A stretch of DNA of 64,000 bases from positions 5,890,001-5,954,000 of the forward strand of contig NC_052140.2 in NCBI RefSeq assembly GCF_016086655.4, read 5' to 3'. Below the pieces are notes generated by a model that ran no database searches, was not told where the DNA came from, and saw nothing but the letters and a program-made list of their open reading frames with translations. The DNA comes from Lepeophtheirus salmonis (taxonomy: Eukaryota; Arthropoda; Copepoda; Siphonostomatoida; Caligidae). Below, one piece after another: positions 12,182 through 24,417 of this stretch; within the stretch, counting starts at the first letter, position 1, and the number at the start of each line of letters is the position of its first letter. A program made the translations under genes and the position numbers.

Positions 12182-13522
12182 ATGGCAAATTACGGTTATG
12201 GTGGTGGCGGTGCAGCACCTGCTGCAGCCCCGCCTTCTAGTGGTGGAGCAGGAGGTTTCGGTGCTCCCAATTCTGGTTATTCTCAGGGTATGCCACCACA
12301 AGGTGGTGGAGGGGGTTTTTCTGATCGGGGAGGTTACGGGCAATCATCGGGGGGAGGATTTAACGGGCCTCCACCAGGTCAAGGTTATGGCACTGGTGGT
12401 GGTGGAGGAGGAAACTATGGAACAGGAGGCTACGGAACCAGTGATGATGGCTATGGAAATGGTAATGGAGGCGGCTATGGATCTGGTGGAGGTGGCTACG
12501 GAAGTGGTTTTGGCCGTGGTCGCGGAAGTAGAGGAGGTGGTGGCGGCGGTGGCGGCCCACCTAGAAATGGCCCTCCCATGTCAGGAGGAGGAGGAGGTAG
12601 AGGCCGAGGTGGCTTCAATGGCGGGGGCCGTTCAGGAAGCATGGAAGGTGGATATGGCGATGACAAAGTTCAATCCGAAAATCAAATCTTCATTTCCGGC
12701 CTACCAAAGGATTTAGTTGAAGACGATATTGCACAATTTTTTGGTTCAATTGGTGTGATAAAGAACGACAAACGATCTGGAAAACAAAAAATATGGATAT
12801 ACAAGGACCAAAACGGTGAGCAAAAAGGAGAAGCCACTGTTACGTACGATGATCCATCTGCCGCACAAAGCGCCATTAGCTGGTTTGATGGCAAAGAATT
12901 CAATAACAACCCTATTAAAGTCCAAATGGCTATGATCAAAGCACCTCCTCCTGGTGGATATGGTACCAGAGGAGGCGGCGGCGGTGGTGGTCCCCCCCGT
13001 GGTAGAGGAGGCTTCGGAAGAGGAGGTCCTCGTGGGGGCGGCGGCCGCGGCGGTGGCGGAGGATTTGGTTTTGGAGGTGGCGATCGTGGAGGTAGCCGTG
13101 GCGGTGGTGGCCAAAGTCACGGTGGCAATGGTGATCGCGGTGGTCAACAAGCTAACTTTTCAAGTCGACCTGGTGATTGGACCTGTCCTAACGCAACTTG
13201 TGGAAATACCAACTTCGCATGGAGAAATGAATGCAATAAATGTAGAAGCGCTAAACCTGAAGGAGCAGGTGGCGGTGGTGGACCTCCAGGATACGGTGGA
13301 AGAGGTGGTGGCGGCTTTGGTGGAGGCCGCGGCGGTGGTGATAGAAGAGGCGGCGGCTTTGGTGGAGGCCGTGGCGGTGGTGATAGAAGAGGTGGCGGCG
13401 GTTTTGGAGGTAGAGGTAGAGGTGGTGGAGGACCAATGAGAGGAGACAGAGGTGGAGGCCCCATGAGACGTGGAGGCAGTGATAGAAGTAGTGGTGGTGG
13501 TGGAAGACATCAACCATATTAA
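12182..13522 (+). CDS. caz: FUS/TAF15/EWS (Cabeza)-type RNA-binding protein
   Basis: An uninterrupted 446-codon gene for a nuclear FET-family protein that binds RNA and acts in transcription and splicing. Domain order: a G/Y/S/Q-rich low-complexity N terminus (1-120) of the phase-separating kind; RGG box; RRM at about 165-250 with RNP2 'IFISGL' and RNP1-like 'KGEATVTY'; second RGG region; RanBP2-type zinc finger at about 330-362 ('GDWTCPN' with four Cys spaced C-X4-C-X10-C-X2-C); C-terminal RGG tail (363-446). RRM plus a single RanBP2 finger between RGG blocks is the FET signature. Drosophila Cabeza is about 400 aa. The start has good context (aaatATGG). GC-rich glycine codons make it stand out from the AT-rich flanks and create long false ORFs on other frames. 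The tail contains a near-perfect internal duplication of a GGRGGGDRRGGG unit. Confidence 0.92.
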   Translation: MANYGYGGGGAAPAAAPPSSGGAGGFGAPNSGYSQGMPPQGGGGGFSDRGGYGQSSGGGFNGPPPGQGYGTGGGGGGNYGTGGYGTSDDGYGNGNGGGYGSGGGGYGSGFGRGRGSRGGGGGGGGPPRNGPPMSGGGGGRGRGGFNGGGRSGSMEGGYGDDKVQSENQIFISGLPKDLVEDDIAQFFGSIGVIKNDKRSGKQKIWIYKDQNGEQKGEATVTYDDPSAAQSAISWFDGKEFNNNPIKVQMAMIKAPPPGGYGTRGGGGGGGPPRGRGGFGRGGPRGGGGRGGGGGFGFGGGDRGGSRGGGGQSHGGNGDRGGQQANFSSRPGDWTCPNATCGNTNFAWRNECNKCRSAKPEGAGGGGGPPGYGGRGGGGFGGGRGGGDRRGGGFGGGRGGGDRRGGGGFGGRGRGGGGPMRGDRGGGPMRRGGSDRSSGGGGRHQPY

Positions 13523-13915
13523 TTACTTACTAAACCAACCAATTTATTTCCTCTGCCAAACCCCTTCCCCCTTATTCCTAAATATCCCTGATCAGTTGAG
13601 CTAACCCCCTCACAAAGAATTTAAGCATTGCTTGCTTGAATATAGAGAAACATTTTGATTTAAGTTTTTTTAAAACTTATTTAGTGTGTGGAATTCAGTG
13701 TATTATTTCAACTGTACTTGTTGTGTATACGTGTAAATATGTCTAGAATTACAGGTTATATTGATACAATATAATTAATACTATTTTTATTAGAAATATC
13801 TTATTAATATTCGAAGAAAAAAAAGATCTCAGATTGTCAAGTATGTTTTCTTATTCATATTATACTTAATTTACTTTTATGTATCCAAACATTTTCTTGT
13901 CCACCATACTTAGAT

Positions 13916-13921
13916 AATAAA
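13916..13921 (+). terminator. Polyadenylation signal of the FUS/Cabeza-like gene
   Basis: AATAAA lies about 394 bases after the stop codon. The intervening sequence is a non-repetitive, plausible 3' UTR. Confidence 0.5.
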
Positions 13922-16228
13922 AGGTATTACTGTTTTCAATTACCCGTATATCTGTGTATTTATCATCAATTTATAAGTCTGAATTCCGGGAAATATCAAA
14001 ATACTGTAATATAACTACAACTTCAGTGTTAATGTCTTCAAAGCTCGAGGTATATGGTGTGCGTTGAATTCGGTCGGCCCGATAATACTTGAGGTATGTG
14101 TCATTTATCTGAGTAATATATTTATTATACTGCATAAAACTTTTCTAAATAAGGTAATATTATAAAAGTGGTCCTAAAACATAGTGATTCTTTTGTTAGT
14201 AACAAGTATTATTTATCATTCCATGTGCTTCTGTGTCTTAAAGGAAATCCTACACGCACACAATTCACTTAATTAATTTAATATTTAAAAAAAATCAATT
14301 ATACCTTTTCCTACACTTATTAACCAATAATAAAGTTTGATATTCAAAATTACTGGTTTTTCTCTTTCAATCACTTAACATACTCACTTCTAAAAAAATA
14401 TATACAGCAAATGTTTTATTTTATTTTAAATTAAAAAAATAGAAGCGCTATTTTCAGTGTAAATTAAAGTCTTCTTGAAGAAATAAAGGTAATTTCACAC
14501 CTAGTATCATTTTATATGCTTAATTAATTTAAATAATTAGTAGCTTACTTATTCTTTAATTTTATAGGAACTGCTCAAACATTTCTATTTACAATCTTTC
14601 GTTTGTGTTTACACAAATAAATAATTACAATAATGCAGTGGAAGGTTTTAACTATGTTTAGTTGTAAATATTCAACGATATAAGTTAATTAAAGTCGTTT
14701 CAAATTTATAGTAGAAATATGTTTTCCGTCCAACAAGTTACAAGACTTAGTATAATTTTTATAATGTTAACAAAGTCGATAAATTTAAGTGTTCTAAAAT
14801 CACAGGGATTAAACAATGAAGGCGATTTTTCCCGAATTATTGAGGTCAACCAACTTTCAACTACCTACAATTCCAAATATGAAGACATCATATTAATATA
14901 AATAAGTTGGGGGAAACTTTTTTTACAGGTAAAACAGACACTAAACGTACGTAATTATGAATCTTTTAATTATTTAATAATGTGTACCGTAAACATATCG
15001 AATACTCCCTTTACTGCGATATTTTGTCATATCTATAAATGAATTACTTAAAAAGTAAAGCCAAAAGGTAATTTTTTTATTCTACTTATTTGAAATTAGT
15101 TAGGATATCTTTATACCATGAAAAAATTGTTCTTTTCAATGTCTATTTATTATGGAATACTTAAAAAGCAAGTTGGCCCTTTAACGACGTTTTTTGCATA
15201 CTTTATTTGTTATCAGTTTCTAATATCTCAAAGTACTCTATATACTCAAGATAACTTATTGTCTAATTTTCAAATACTTGACTAAGTTTTCCTATGTTAA
15301 GTGTGCTTTCAATAATTGAGGGACGCTGGAACAGTTATTTTTTATTATATCATTTTAAACATACTGTAACATATTTTGAAAAATATTTTCAATTCATTTA
15401 TTTTATTAAAAGGTTATTTTAAAGGTTTTATTAAAACTTAAGTATAATATATAGTCACAATGTCCTTGGCCAAATGTGATATCTAGGCCAGTACATTACA
15501 AGATCTCTGAAGGTCACGAACGTAAGACGTCTGAAAATCAATTTTATAATTGATTATTAGAATACCAAAAATAGTTTCTACCCTTTGAAGTGAAATATTC
15601 ATGTTACATTTTAATGACATTTATTGCTAATATACGTATATGAAAATTTATTTTCCGCTCTATACCACTAGTGTCGGGAGGGGAATAAACTGCCACATAT
15701 TGGCTCAATAAGTAGTTATTAATTAATGCAGCCAAGAATCGCCTAAATTATTTATTTGGTGTATATCAGTTTAATAGAAACTTGAGTATAACAAAATTAT
15801 ACGTTAATTAAACGTAAAATTAAATGTTATCCTCCAACTAAAACTTAGTACAGGGTTTGTTCTCGTATTTTGAAAATAAACATTTAAGTGTGTTTTGTTA
15901 ATGGTGCTATCCATTGAGTATAGTTTAATTTGGAAAAGCTTATTCTGTTTGGTGAAGGGGGCGAATAATAATATCCCTCTCAACACTTACTGATTTTTGT
16001 TAAATTAAATATGAAATAATAAAATCAGCTTTTGTTCGAGGGATCAGATTTATGTGAAAATGCCGTATTTTAACTATTAAGATGACATGATATGATTCAT
16101 AATCCATTCTTCTTGATCATCCATTATCGGTACAAATCATTTCATTATCGTCTAAGAATAATTTTTTATTGCGGCTTTTAAAAATGTATTTTATCAAAAT
16201 ATCATAATTTCTTATATCTATTTTTCAG
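13922..16228. other. AT-rich spacer without recognisable genes
   Basis: Only short, low-complexity ORFs are present, with codon content like random AT-rich sequence. I see no transposon ends and no RNA genes. The right boundary is a strong splice-acceptor-like sequence (ctatttttcag, ending at about 16228). Confidence 0.4.
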
Positions 16229-16278
16229 CTCCTACTAGTATCCATTAACACGCTAGAAAAACAATCAAAGGCCCAACT

Positions 16279-16395
16279 ATGGCTGCTAATCTTTACCTCA
16301 ATAAATATTTATTTGGATTAATGGGTCAAAGAGCATTCAACAACCATTGCAATAATAATGCTTATGAGCCATGGAGTGATCTCAACTTAAGATGA
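16279..16395 (+). CDS. Candidate small ORF (38 aa) in a terminal-exon-like context
   Basis: ATG to TGA encodes a 38-residue peptide with 'KYLFGLMGQR' and ending 'YEPWSDLNLR'. It is richer in mixed residues than the usual AT-driven noise ORFs. It begins about 50 bases after a strong polypyrimidine acceptor (ctatttttcag), has an in-frame TAA 36 bases upstream and a fair start context (actATGG). About 320 bases later there is an AATAAA (16714-16719), preceded by unique, non-repetitive sequence. Together this looks like the last exon of a transcript, coding or lncRNA. I do not recognise the peptide. FGLM-G resembles a tachykinin core, but there is no dibasic cleavage site or signal peptide, so I assign no function. 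Confidence 0.25.
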   Translation: MAANLYLNKYLFGLMGQRAFNNHCNNNAYEPWSDLNLR

Positions 16396-16719
16396 AGAGT
16401 ACAAACAACGCATAGATGAAGTCGTATGATTGATTATGTTAATGGGTTTTTGAAGTGAAGAGCGTGTCATTTGGATGAAGACGTGTCTCTTTATTAGTCT
16501 TTAAATGACTTGATAGTGGACATAAGTGGTGTTTGTGCTATTGTTCATAACTTTATTGGTTTATAACTTTAAGAAGGGTTAGAAGCTTGTTGCATAAAAT
16601 ATTGTTAAAATAGTTATGTTTCGATTTTTAACCAACGTTATCGCCATCTTATAAAATACAAGCTTTTAATGCGAAGTAATTTTACGTAATCTTTGATTTT
16701 AATTTTTTATCTTAATAAA

Positions 16720-19445
16720 TGTTTGATTTGTTAAATTCCTGTTTAACTTTTTTAATTATCATATAATTGGTATCGTTGCAGATAAGTTAAATTGATTATT
16801 ACCAATATTTATCCGATATTTTTATTGTTAAATATCTTTTCTCTTAAGTTTGGAAAATAATTACGAAAAGGCTTTTTTCTCATGATTTTGAAAAAAAATA
16901 TTCATAATCTATCAAGAAAAAATTGTACCTTTTAGTAGAAGTTAAATATCTAGGTTATTATCAAAATATTGTTGCTCCTTTTTTGTATTGATACACATTG
17001 AAAAAAGTGATGCATCATTTCTTGCCATAATTTTTAACTTCATTTGACGAATGTTAAATTATTATTTTGGACTTATGCATATTTTTTTTTTTTTTTTAAT
17101 CTTCAATGTTAATTTTTTTTTAACCACATTTTTACAGCGACGTATTTGTCCAAGTAGGTAGCTAGTCTTCATTACATATGATTATCCATATCTATTAGAC
17201 TTCGAATTATAGTTCAGTCCAAAAGGGACCTCTGGATGTTAAACTTTACCTGCTTTTTATCGTATATGTAAGAAGAACCATATGCAGGTAATGTGGTTCT
17301 AGAGGCTAATTTATGAAGTTATTGTTCTGGTCTAGATCACGATCCCTTCGAAGCAAATCGAGTAAAACTTTCATTCTCCATCAATTAAAGTATGCACAAT
17401 TTTATTTTCTTGGTCGTTTTTCTTCAAGTCATCATCACGACCTTTTCAGAGTAATTGGATTAAAATGTTCTTATTATAAAAAAACGCGCAAATTTGTATT
17501 TTCCCTTTCTTTGTCTCGGATCATTCAAAGCAGTCTTGGTCTTGTTTTAGTCTCTGGTAAGGTGATCTTGACACTAATATATCCATAATTTATGTCTACA
17601 AGGATATAATTCTGCTTATCAGCCAGGGGCTGAGCAACAAGATGAGTGGGTACCCCTATTTCGAGAACTTGCAATTTTAATCAAAACTGGACATGTGAAT
17701 TTATTAAAAAGTCCCTTAGACACTGGATAGGATTTTTAAAGAGAAGTCCTTGTAAATGAAGTCGGTGGATCCCCAGAAAGGACTCGAAGGACCCTTAAAA
17801 AAGGAGTGCACATGTTTATTATTTTGATTCTAAATTTTGAAAAACCATAAATGGACCGAATAGATAAAAAGTCATTATAACTAATTGACACAGATTCTTC
17901 ATTAAATGAAGAACAAGCCATAGACCTCTGGCATGAAATTAACTTTTCTTTTATCTTTTTAATGCTAATTTCAAATCTCAAAACCATAATATTGCTCTCT
18001 ATTACCCATTAAGTTTTAAAGGTAATCTCAAAAAAATAACTTTCAAGAGGCGTGATTTATCACATTTTTACATTGGCAGAGGGGGAAAGAAGTCCTTATA
18101 CTGCAACTTCAAGTCAAGCATTTTAATATTCTTTGTTTACAAGTCCAAATCCTTGAATATTTACATTGAGTTCAGTTCAATTGCTCAGAAAAGGAATAAC
18201 ATATTTTAAATAGTACTTTATATGCAGTGAAAAAATTAAAATGACTTCGAGGACAAGTCGAGAGTCTTATATTCCGAGTTCAGGTCAATGATCAAGTATT
18301 TTATCCTATGATCAAGTCGAGTCTTACATCTTCGAAATATGGGCTCGAAAGTCAATTTCTAGTTTAAAACAATATTCATTCTTTTATAGATGAACGAGAA
18401 ATTATGGCGATTATAAATTATAATGGATCTGTGGATTTAGCTGTGATTTGCAACTTTTACTCTTTGAGAAAGAGAAGATGTTAAGTAACGAATCTATAGC
18501 TTATATATTACCTGAGGTAGACAAAAAGATTCAAATAATAACTCCTGACTAAAAAGGGGAAAAATTGAAGACTAAGAGAATCTGTTTTGTCATTTTTAAA
18601 GTGTTTTAAACGGCAAACAAGATGGGATACTTCCTTCAAATAATATGTCTCCTGACAATATTACTAATTTTACATTTTCTCCATGAACAAATAGTGGTCC
18701 TACATACTTCAGTTTGTTCAAAAATACAACTGATCGAAGGCAAAGTTTTACTGAAGAAAATCTTGCCAAAATAATGATTTCTCGTTACAATAATGCTAAA
18801 AACAATCAATAAACAAAATTAAATATTAAGTTTTGGATTCTTCTTTGCAGCATTTACAAAATTGTATAGCAACTTAAGGTCAAAGATATTGCAGCTAAAT
18901 CTTAGCTCTGTAGATCTGTTCTACTTTTTTATTAATTGCTTTCGCAGAGATAAATCCCAGTTTTATATGAAAATTTATAGTTAAAGCAAATAAATTATAT
19001 GATTATTTTTCGTTTGAAGTTATAGATTGCTGATAATTTTCAGAGGGATTGGTTCTTAATTTTGTGAAGTACAACACCTCTGCTTAAAAAGTCCTTTTTC
19101 GATTCAAAAATTGTGCTCCTCATTGAATTTGATGTAACCCTACTCAATACAGATATTCGTCCTTAGCTTACATCATTTAAAAAAAATCATTGAGGTGTTT
19201 CTCAAGGGCCAACAATAAATTTCTCATTTCTATCGTATGAAAAAAAAAATACAATAGGTTTTGATTAACTAATTTTTCTGTCGTATATGATTTTAATTTG
19301 TGGTCCGTCAACATAAAAAAAAAATAAAGTAAAAGAGAAAATCCCAATTTATTTTTTTACTTCAATATGAGGTGTGTTCAAAAAGCTGGCATGTGAGCGA
19401 TCAGGGAAAAAATTGTGATCAGAAATTCACTACGATATAACGATC
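16720..19445. other. Non-coding, old repeat-rich region
   Basis: It contains low-complexity T runs (17081-17097). Segments at about 17700-17790 and 18100-18350 are full of 'caagtc/gagtc' motifs, resembling the interior of the hAT-like remnant at 42274-42645. About 18720-18810 reads as a decayed coding fragment ('TEENLAKIMISRY') of unknown origin. At 19371 a 'ggtgtgttcaaaaag' motif matches the mariner terminus seen at 39730. I found no intact gene. Confidence 0.35.
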
Positions 19446-20080
19446 AGGGCCATTTGCGATCCGACCAATTTAAATATGCAACTTCTTTAAACCTATATAT
19501 ATATATATACCTTTTTAACTTAAATAAACGATTTATAAGCCTTTTTCAAATTTATCTATTTACAATATTTTATTATAATAAAAAATATAATATATCTAGA
19601 AAATAACTAAAATATAATCTGCCATCGAATAGTAAAATATCTACATAAATCATTTCTCTTCTATCTCTTTATTGAACATTATCAAGAGCTGCTTCTCAAA
19701 GCTGTCATCTATCAGCTTCTGTTTAGTCCTCCTCAGGATCTGTTAGGCGTTGTAGAACAAACGATCGCTGCTGGCACTACTGGAAATCACAACATTGTAT
19801 CTTTTAAATACCTATTTGGCCCTTCAGTAGGCCAAGATCCCTTCTAAACTTTCATAGTCATCAGCCAGGTATCTTTCCCCTTCCTGCTTGGCCTTTTTAG
19901 GACTTTAGTGAAGAAATTAATCTCTTTCTGCATATCCTGAGACAGCTGACTGGATGGTTGATTTTAAAATAAGGTGGTCTACTTTTCCTTGAGTCTCCTC
20001 AGTAAGAAAGGCTAAGTTGACTTGAGGGAGATCAGCTGATATGTCATTTTGTACAAATTGATCGGATCGCATTTTTTTTT
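19446..20080 (-). pseudogene. hAT transposase C-terminal remnant in an internally deleted element
   Basis: The minus strand carries, across several stop codons and frame changes, a 'SSSASSDRLFYNA' segment (near 19770), then 'ILRRTKQKL' and 'FEKQLLIMFNKE' (near 19670). This is the pattern of the hAT C-terminal dimerisation domain (SSAASERVFS...R..L....E.L.FL..N). The segment is bracketed by an inverted repeat, 'gcgatccgaccaattt' (19456-19471) and its reverse complement near 20057-20073; the left copy starts with cagggcc, in keeping with hAT termini. It is too short for a full transposase (600+ aa), so it is a deletion derivative and dead. Confidence 0.45.
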
Positions 20081-20742
20081 TTTTTTTTGCTATTTCGGTT
20101 GCGATTAGCGATATAATATCGCAATTGATCGCCCATCAGAAAATCGGCCAGGAGGCCTACTATAAGGTGCTTAGGAACACCATTTTGCCATAGCTGTAGA
20201 CCTACTATCCGGAGGGTAACTACGTGTTGACTCAGGATGGCGCCCTTCTCCCCCAAGTGCCAAAAGTTATGCGCATATAACATGTAGTAAAATTCACTCA
20301 AACAGAAAAAGAAATAATTTATCTTAAATATGTAGTCCTTCAAGAAAGATTAAAAAACTTAATTCTAACTTATCATGTTATTATTGATATTAAATAAATT
20401 ATTTTGAGAATTTATGTAAGTTGTATTGTATTTCATTAAACAAAAAGAAAGAAATAAAGGGTAAAAATGAAATAATGGTGATATTCTTCTTCTATTTCAT
20501 TCCGTTTCCTTCAATTTTCTTACTTCAGTACACGCAGTACAGTATGTCAAAAAAAGGGAAGGAAAATAATTGCAGCGGATTCCACTTAATATAGCTAGTA
20601 TTTCCAAGGTAACTAGAAATAGAAGGTATGCCAATAATAACATTCAACGGACCACTCAAGGTGACTAGTCCATAGTCTGCTCCTTTTCAAAATGTTGTAA
20701 CGTACCGACCGCTGGTGAAGCTATATAGTAGGATTGTTTTTG
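20081..20742. other. Spacer left of the THAP gene
   Basis: Part of it (20100-20330) has more balanced base composition, with 'atcgcaattgatcgcccat', and may be an outer part of the hAT remnant. No usable ORF is present. The rest is AT-rich. Confidence 0.3.
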
Positions 20743-20750
20743 TGACGTCA
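20743..20750 (+). promoter_or_regulatory. CRE octamer in the THAP gene promoter
   Basis: TGACGTCA lies 157 bases upstream of the ATG at 20907, in a locally GC-richer patch ('accgaccgctgg'). By analogy with the CRE at 4720, it probably lies in the core promoter region. Confidence 0.45.
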
Positions 20751-20906
20751 TAGCCGATGTGAAGAATTCATAACTATACGATAAATTATAGTATAATATT
20801 GATATTTAAATATTGTTTATGAATCGTTGTAATAATAATTAGTAATTACTACTATATTAAATTAATAAATTTTCCTAGTATACCTTTATTTATATAGTGA
20901 CTGGCG

Positions 20907-21752
20907 ATGGAGTCCCGAAACAAAACTTGGGTTTGTGCAGTTGCCATTTGTGGCTCACCTAATAATGTGGTTTACCACGATTTCCCTAAGGATTGCTTAA
21001 GGAGAAAGATTTGGGAAAGAGCCTGCCATCGAAAGGGTCGCCTTGGAAAGACGCCCAGGATTTGTGAAAATCATTTTGAGGAAAACAACTATGAGAGAGA
21101 TTTAAGGAATGAACTTTTGGGCTTGCCTTTAAGAAGAAAATTAAAATCGGATGCTATTCCTACCAAAAATCTTGTACCAGGAGAAAAACCTCTGCCGACC
21201 CCAAACGAAAGGGAGCAAAGGGAAGCAAAGAAGAAAAGAATGGATTTTGTCGATTCTATTTTGAAGGCATATGAAGAAAACCCTCCAATTCCCAATTATT
21301 TTGCACCGACTGTTGCTCCTGATATTGTTGAGTTTAAATTTGTGGAAGCCTCCATTCAAACGCCCTTCAAACTAGATGACACATCGTCTTGTAGGAAAGT
21401 AAAAAAATATAACTCGTCCACTCAAACTTTTACAGCGAAACCGACCGATTCATACAACCAAGTGTGCGGATCCCAGACTTTAAAACAAAATTTGAACAAA
21501 ATAGGAGAATCAAAATCATCGCGTTTAAAGATTAAGATGTTTAAACATGGTTTTGAACGATCGAGAGAGTCTGAAGAAGCTAGAAATCCACACCTTGAAG
21601 AAAATATACAACTCCAGTCAGAATATAGAGATCAAGAGTCTAAAGAAACAAAAAATCAATATCTTGAAGAAGACATACTATATCTAGATTCTAGTGTTTA
21701 CGATAGCGATGAAACTCAAATTTGTCAAATTTTTGTGAAAGGACATCTGTGA
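20907..21752 (+). CDS. THAP-domain zinc-finger protein, 281 aa
   Basis: The N terminus is a C2CH THAP DNA-binding domain: Cys10 and Cys15, Trp36, Cys53 and His56 followed by Phe57 ('RICENHF'), and the closing 'DAIPTKNL' near residues 81-88, where most THAPs have an AVPTIF-like motif. Spacing fits C-X2-4-C-X35-53-C-X2-H. Beyond residue 95 there is no transposase region: the rest is charged, with an acidic, coiled-coil-like C terminus that repeats 'ESEEARNPHLEE' and 'ESKETKNQYLEE', a short internal duplication. THAP proteins are sequence-specific DNA-binding regulators, often derived from P-element transposases. The ORF is intact with a CRE upstream, in contrast to the broken THAP copies at 26.2, 29.2 and 30.9 kb. 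No particular THAP orthologue can be named. Confidence 0.85.
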   Translation: MESRNKTWVCAVAICGSPNNVVYHDFPKDCLRRKIWERACHRKGRLGKTPRICENHFEENNYERDLRNELLGLPLRRKLKSDAIPTKNLVPGEKPLPTPNEREQREAKKKRMDFVDSILKAYEENPPIPNYFAPTVAPDIVEFKFVEASIQTPFKLDDTSSCRKVKKYNSSTQTFTAKPTDSYNQVCGSQTLKQNLNKIGESKSSRLKIKMFKHGFERSRESEEARNPHLEENIQLQSEYRDQESKETKNQYLEEDILYLDSSVYDSDETQICQIFVKGHL

Positions 21753-24417
21753 GATGAACATAAAATATCATTAATCGATGATTGTTTGTCCTACAAATGA
21801 GATAACTTTATATTAACATTCATTGCTTTTTTGCTCTACAACTTATATTGGATAAATATTTCAATTAAGTATTAACCCTCTGTAAAATGTTGGAATTAAA
21901 GTTAAATATTATTAAAATATCCCGCTAAATAATAATTAATATTTGATAATTGATACTGATAAATTTAATAGAATGCGAGGAATAAAGTCAAGAGTCATTT
22001 AATATCTCAGTTTAGTTATTAAATCAAACTCCAACGAAATTCAAATCTATTTTTCAATTTTGTGAACTTATGTCATTTCATTATGTGTTGAATTAATTGA
22101 ATACCAGAGGTATGACAACTTGACTTTTATGTCACAATCAAGAGCCTATTGATTTATTAGTTATTCTGTTTTCGAATTTGTGATTATTTTTAAAATATCT
22201 TAGATATAACTATCATATATGAAAAATCAATTCCACCTAACAGTGCAAAAAATGATTGAATTAAGGATTTATATGAAATACAAATATAAATATTATGTTG
22301 AATCCGCTTCATACTTGTCTAAAAAATAAAATTCTTATATATGCTGCTAGTAATTAATCAATAGTCATCAAAGAGCACAAAGTTACATTTGTTAGTAAGT
22401 GATAAAATATGTACGCTAAATAGGTTAAAGGTTAATTAGGTTAATTGAATAAAATAAAAGACTGAATGTGACATAAATAAAGTAAAATATTAGGTCTTAT
22501 CAGAACATGAATATTATACATAAGCTACAATTATAAAATTTAAATTTGTAAAAAATAACATGGAAAAATATTTGAGTAAATGGGGGACAATTTATAAATA
22601 TCAAATTATTTTTCATTTGCTTAGATTTATTTTCATTAATTAAAGACGGAAATTTCTTTATGAATTAGGACAAAAGAAGAGACCCGAGATACTTTATCCT
22701 CAACAAGCGATGCTCAAATTCCAATATCTACGGGAGTGATAATAGGATGAAAATTTCGCCCAAGAATAAAGCAGAAAGAAAGCAATGCCTTATTTGAGTG
22801 TAGAGTCGACTCTCTCCTTTGGTTTGAATCTATCCATCCATATTTAACAATGAATATATTCAACGGATGAAAACGTAGAGAAAGGAATTATTTCTCTATA
22901 GTTGAAACTATGAAGGTACCTTTTTACATTCAGAATAAGATAAAATGCTCTAGATGTGAAATGTAATAATAATTTGCTAATTAGGTACTACAACAATGAT
23001 AAGTTATAATCATAAAACGTTTATGTTCTTCAAGAATTAGGACAAAAGGAAGATACTTCTAACATGATCATTCATCTCAAGAGATGATCTTAGTCTTATT
23101 CGGAACTACGTATTCCACGAGAGACCACGGGATGAAAAATCATCCGATAATGAGTTATAATGGTCTTAAGAAGAGTTTCGTTTTTCATCATTTTTCACCC
23201 TAAAAATGGAAATATGTCGAGTTGAGAAGAGGATACAGAATAAATAAAAACAATTTTATAATCATAAAATGCCTTTTAACATCAGTTTTATTCATCGTAC
23301 TTCAATTTGGTGATTGGCTTAATGATGAAAAATGTCTCTCAACGATAATACTCCCGAATGACTATAATCTCAAATATTTCTGAAACCTGACGACCCAGAA
23401 AAAAACTGAGTTTTGGATTTGAAGCTAAAAGATAAAGTATATCCTTGGTTTGATTTTATTGGTAGAAATTTGGTGTTTCCCTGTGTAATTTAAAATCTTT
23501 ATTTGATTTAAGGGACTTAATTGGCCCGATATGACCTTTCAAATAAAATTTATCATTCCTATATTTTGATTACTTAAAATTGTAATTTACAGAGCCTCCA
23601 AAGAAATAATAAGAATAATTTGATAATAGAAATTGGCGATAATTCGTATTAAAATACAAATACAATTTATTTTGAGAAAAACCATTTTAGCTTTTGTGTT
23701 GACAAGCCACATATTTCAATAATCACAGTAATTTTTACCTAATTTACTTTTGTCTTTCGTATTTTATTCAAAATCAAAGGTCAAAAATATAATTCAACTT
23801 GCAAAAATGGTCTTCAATCATTCCCTTGTTATCAAAATACGGAAAATCTAATTTTTTAGAACAAATTGATATCAAAATTTGGAAAATTGAACGAGAAAGT
23901 AAAGTTGTTTTGAAGCTTAAGGACCTTCTGATAAATTTCAGGGTTAATCATACATGTCCAGGTCATCCTATAGATATGAAACTTTACTATTTAATATAAA
24001 CTTAAGATGCATATTAAAAATATTGAAATTCTGAGACAAGCGGCAGATTCATAGTATAATCAACATGTGTCTTATATCCCTTTTGTGTCCTAGTTTTTTT
24101 TTTTTCAAATAACAATGGTCTAGTGAAATATAAATGTTATAAAGTGTATATAAAATAAACAGCGAGTGATAGAGATTGTCCAAAATCAGAGTGTTTCACT
24201 TATCTTAGAATTCTGTAACTTCTTGAATTGTGTCATTCATTGTAAATGATGCTTAATAATTTTTTTTCTTTTACACCGATGCACAAGAGCTTGCGAATAA
24301 TGAATTAGTTTGATTAATTCTGAATGAATGTATACTTTTTTTTGTATCAGTAGCGTAATAAATTATAAACAACATATTGTCTCCTTGATTTATACAAGTA
24401 ACTGATATATGGAGGAG
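21753..24417. other. AT-rich intergenic region
   Basis: No coding potential is seen. 'gaattaggacaaaag' occurs twice (about 22664 and 23034), each followed by related purine-rich sequence, suggesting a diverged duplication with a spacing of about 370 bases. The segment 22700-23220 has higher complexity than its flanks and could hold regulatory DNA. Confidence 0.3.

Noticed and set aside
12198..13517. Six long overlapping ORFs on both strands inside the FUS/Cabeza gene
   Set aside because: They are shadows of the GC-rich glycine codons (runs of Val/Ala/Glu, Pro, Ser/Thr or His). Only the frame at 12182 has RRM and zinc-finger motifs.
16279..16395. Tachykinin-like neuropeptide gene
   Set aside because: FGLM-G is present but there is no KR/RR cleavage site, signal peptide or repeat of the core. 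Kept only as an unnamed small ORF.
21089..21359. Minus-strand ORFs within the THAP gene
   Set aside because: Antisense shadows of the coding frame.
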